Shown here: piece by piece, positions 62,324-64,000 of the stretch
Layout of the letters: each line of letters starts with the position of its first letter
How positions within the stretch are numbered: position 1 is the stretch's first letter
Source of the DNA: Taxillus chinensis
Lineage: Eukaryota; Streptophyta; Magnoliopsida; Santalales; Loranthaceae
Assembly: GCA_023512835.1 (NCBI GenBank)
Contig: CM042087.1
Location: forward strand, 47,102,249-47,166,248
Direction of reading: 5' to 3'
Length of the DNA: 64,000 nucleotides
Position numbers and translations under genes: made by a program
The notes under the pieces: generated by a model
What the model was told of the DNA's origin: nothing
What the model saw: only the letters and a program-made list of their open reading frames with translations
Databases searched by the model: none

Positions 62324-62563
62324 TTGTTAATGTCAGCAAATCAGACAAGTTTTTATTTCAGCCCCCATCAATGCAGCTCTCTCATGTCACGCTTCTCCCT
62401 CTCCCAGCGACCGCACAGCCCCCTGCATCTCCCCCTCTCCGTGTCTCCTCTGCGTCTCCCCATCCCCTCGCGTCTCTCCCTCCCCTCCCCACGTCGTGTC
62501 CCACGCCCCCCGCGCGACGGCACCCCACGCATTCGTATTACGGATAGGTATTTTAGAAAATGA
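62324..62563 (+). other. C/T-rich island
   Basis: A 200-base island of CTCCC and CGTCTC words (for example CTGCGTCTCCCCATCCCC) lies in AT-rich DNA. The open frame is Ser/Pro/Arg low complexity and is not treated as a gene. It could be another captured or promoter-derived fragment. Confidence 0.3.
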
Positions 62564-62599
62564 TATATTAGGTAAAATGACAGCTCAGAAATAAATAAA

Positions 62600-62983
62600 T
62601 AAAATAATATTAGAATTTTATTAGTCAAAATATTACTTTTTAACTCTTTATTTTTAACTCTTGCATGGAGGTTGAGTTGACTATAGCAGCGGTGCCGAAT
62701 TTGTTCTCCCCCGCCAACAAAGTAACTGACGTGTCAACAGGCCCAGTAATTTGGTCGGCCTTATTAAAAGATGGTTAAATGAAGCGTTTTAATTTCTTAA
62801 TTGAGTTGTTAAACTTGAAAACTTCGTATCAAATAATAATTCAAAAATATTTTTAAAAATAATTATTCTAATATCTTAATTTTTTATAAATTAAATTATT
62901 ATTATATATTCATATATTATAAAATATTTTTAATTTTATTGTAATTTGGGGTGATAATTTTGTCTCGTGTCCTGTCCTGACTT

Positions 62984-63014
<31 letters not shown>

Positions 63015-63720
63015 TATTTTCCCCCCAAATAAAAAAAAATGTCCAAACTAGTAGGTCGGAAGGGTGGTCATAAATTTACATTTATTTTTCTATTTGAATT
63101 GTTTAGTCTAGCGGTTTAAATTAAATTTTTATTTCACTATAACTCTGCTACACTAAATTAATATAATTGAATTATAATATTATAAATAAATAAAACTCAA
63201 ATTTATATCAGATGCAAATCCATCGAGATTGAAACAATATTATAATTAAATAAAATGGAAGTCTGTGTGTATCTATATATATATATATATATATATCTGT
63301 GATGTTAGGGAAAAAATGATTGAATGAACGCAATCGTGATGCGATTGTTTGATTATGATAAAACGATTTAGATTGTAATTTATTTAACTGTAAACTGTAA
63401 TTTAAATTGTTGGATTATGATTGAACAACTATAATTATAGTTGTGTTAATTGAATTATATATATAATATGTGAAATATAGGCTTTTTTAAAAAATTAAAC
63501 ACATAAAAAATTTGAAATAAAACCAATAAAAAAACTTATAGTAATAGGAAGTGGAAAAGGGGAAAAAAAAAAAAGAGGCCACTTTGGGCCTGCCTGGGTT
63601 AGGAGGGCGTGTTTTTTTGGTCCCAAACGGAGCAGGAGGAGGTGGCGGAGGGAGCTGACTTTTTGGCAAGATACTTTCCGTACACCTTTGGCTCAACGCA
63701 TGCATGCCTGCATAAAACAC
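62600..63720. other. AT-rich intergenic DNA
   Basis: An A23-like homopolymer lies near 62990-63013, with (AT)n at about 63277-63296. No gene was seen. Confidence 0.5.
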
Positions 63721-63762
63721 GGACTATCACTGTCCGTCCCAGAAGCCGAACCATGCTGGCAA

Positions 63763-63780
63763 CACGTGTCGATTATATAC
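63763..63780 (+). promoter_or_regulatory. G-box/ABRE next to a TATA-like element
   Basis: CACGTGTC (a G-box with ABRE core) is followed closely by TTATATA. A CT-rich stretch and a possible 5' UTR intron donor (AAAG|GTACGTG near 63894) come after. This could be the promoter of a plus-strand gene lying beyond the window; no coding sequence is visible here. Confidence 0.3.
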
Positions 63781-64000
63781 ACGGTCTGGATCTCCTAATT
63801 TCACTCAAAAATGGGACACAAAACAAGGGGACCCTACCCTACACAAAACACGCGCCCACACACCCCTCTAATCCTTTGTTTCCACAGACAACAAAGGTAC
63901 GTGAACTTCTTATTGGCTCTTCTGTTTCTTTCTTTCTGCTTTTTTTTTTCTTCATTTTTTCCCCATTGCATTCATTATACATTTCCCTATTACTTGTTTT

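Overview
The window is nuclear DNA of a seed plant, almost certainly a eudicot. Genes have many introns, the intergenic DNA is very AT-rich, LTR retrotransposons carry the plant initiator-Met primer site, and one piece resembles plant mitochondrial large-subunit rRNA. I cannot name the species. Repeats and gene relics outweigh genes.

Four genes look intact, with reading phase holding across every exon junction I placed. They are an organellar peptidyl-tRNA hydrolase (minus, 18557-23662, 8 exons, 267 aa), the nuclear cap-binding subunit CBP20 (minus, 25745-38500, 8 exons, 252 aa, one AT-AC U12-type intron), a vacuolar ALMT-type anion channel close to ALMT9 (minus, 45161-51796, 6 exons, 598 aa) and a class II LOB-domain repressor of the LBD40/41/42 type (plus, 55883-56788, 2 exons, 248 aa). 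They act in separate pathways and are not a cluster.

Layout: 1-9 kb is AT-rich with weak gene relics and an old Copia pol remnant. 8997-13939 is a complete, recent Copia element with 226-bp LTRs and a CTTTC target duplication, but its reading frames are broken and it carries extreme poly-C runs. 14-18.5 kb is AT-rich with a long-TIR MITE-like element. 18.5-38.5 kb holds PTH and CBP20. CBP20 intron 2 is the most striking place: a MULE-like element carrying intron-containing pieces of a purine gene (PUR7, SAICAR synthetase) is split by a dead hAT transposon, which itself holds a 587-bp internally deleted Copia element with a perfect ATACT target duplication. 38.7-43 kb has a mitochondrial rRNA insertion (NUMT) between possible hAT-like ends, and a short TIR element that captured part of the nucleolar WD40 gene UTP15. 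45-52 kb is ALMT, with a LINE relic in intron 1. 55.3-56.8 kb is the LBD gene. 59.3-60.4 kb is a FLZ-domain (DUF581) pseudogene. The remainder is AT-rich intergenic DNA, possibly with the promoter of a further gene at the right edge.

The main theme is capture and nesting: at least two independent TIR elements contain pieces of unrelated host genes, and one has become part of a long intron of an essential RNA-processing gene.
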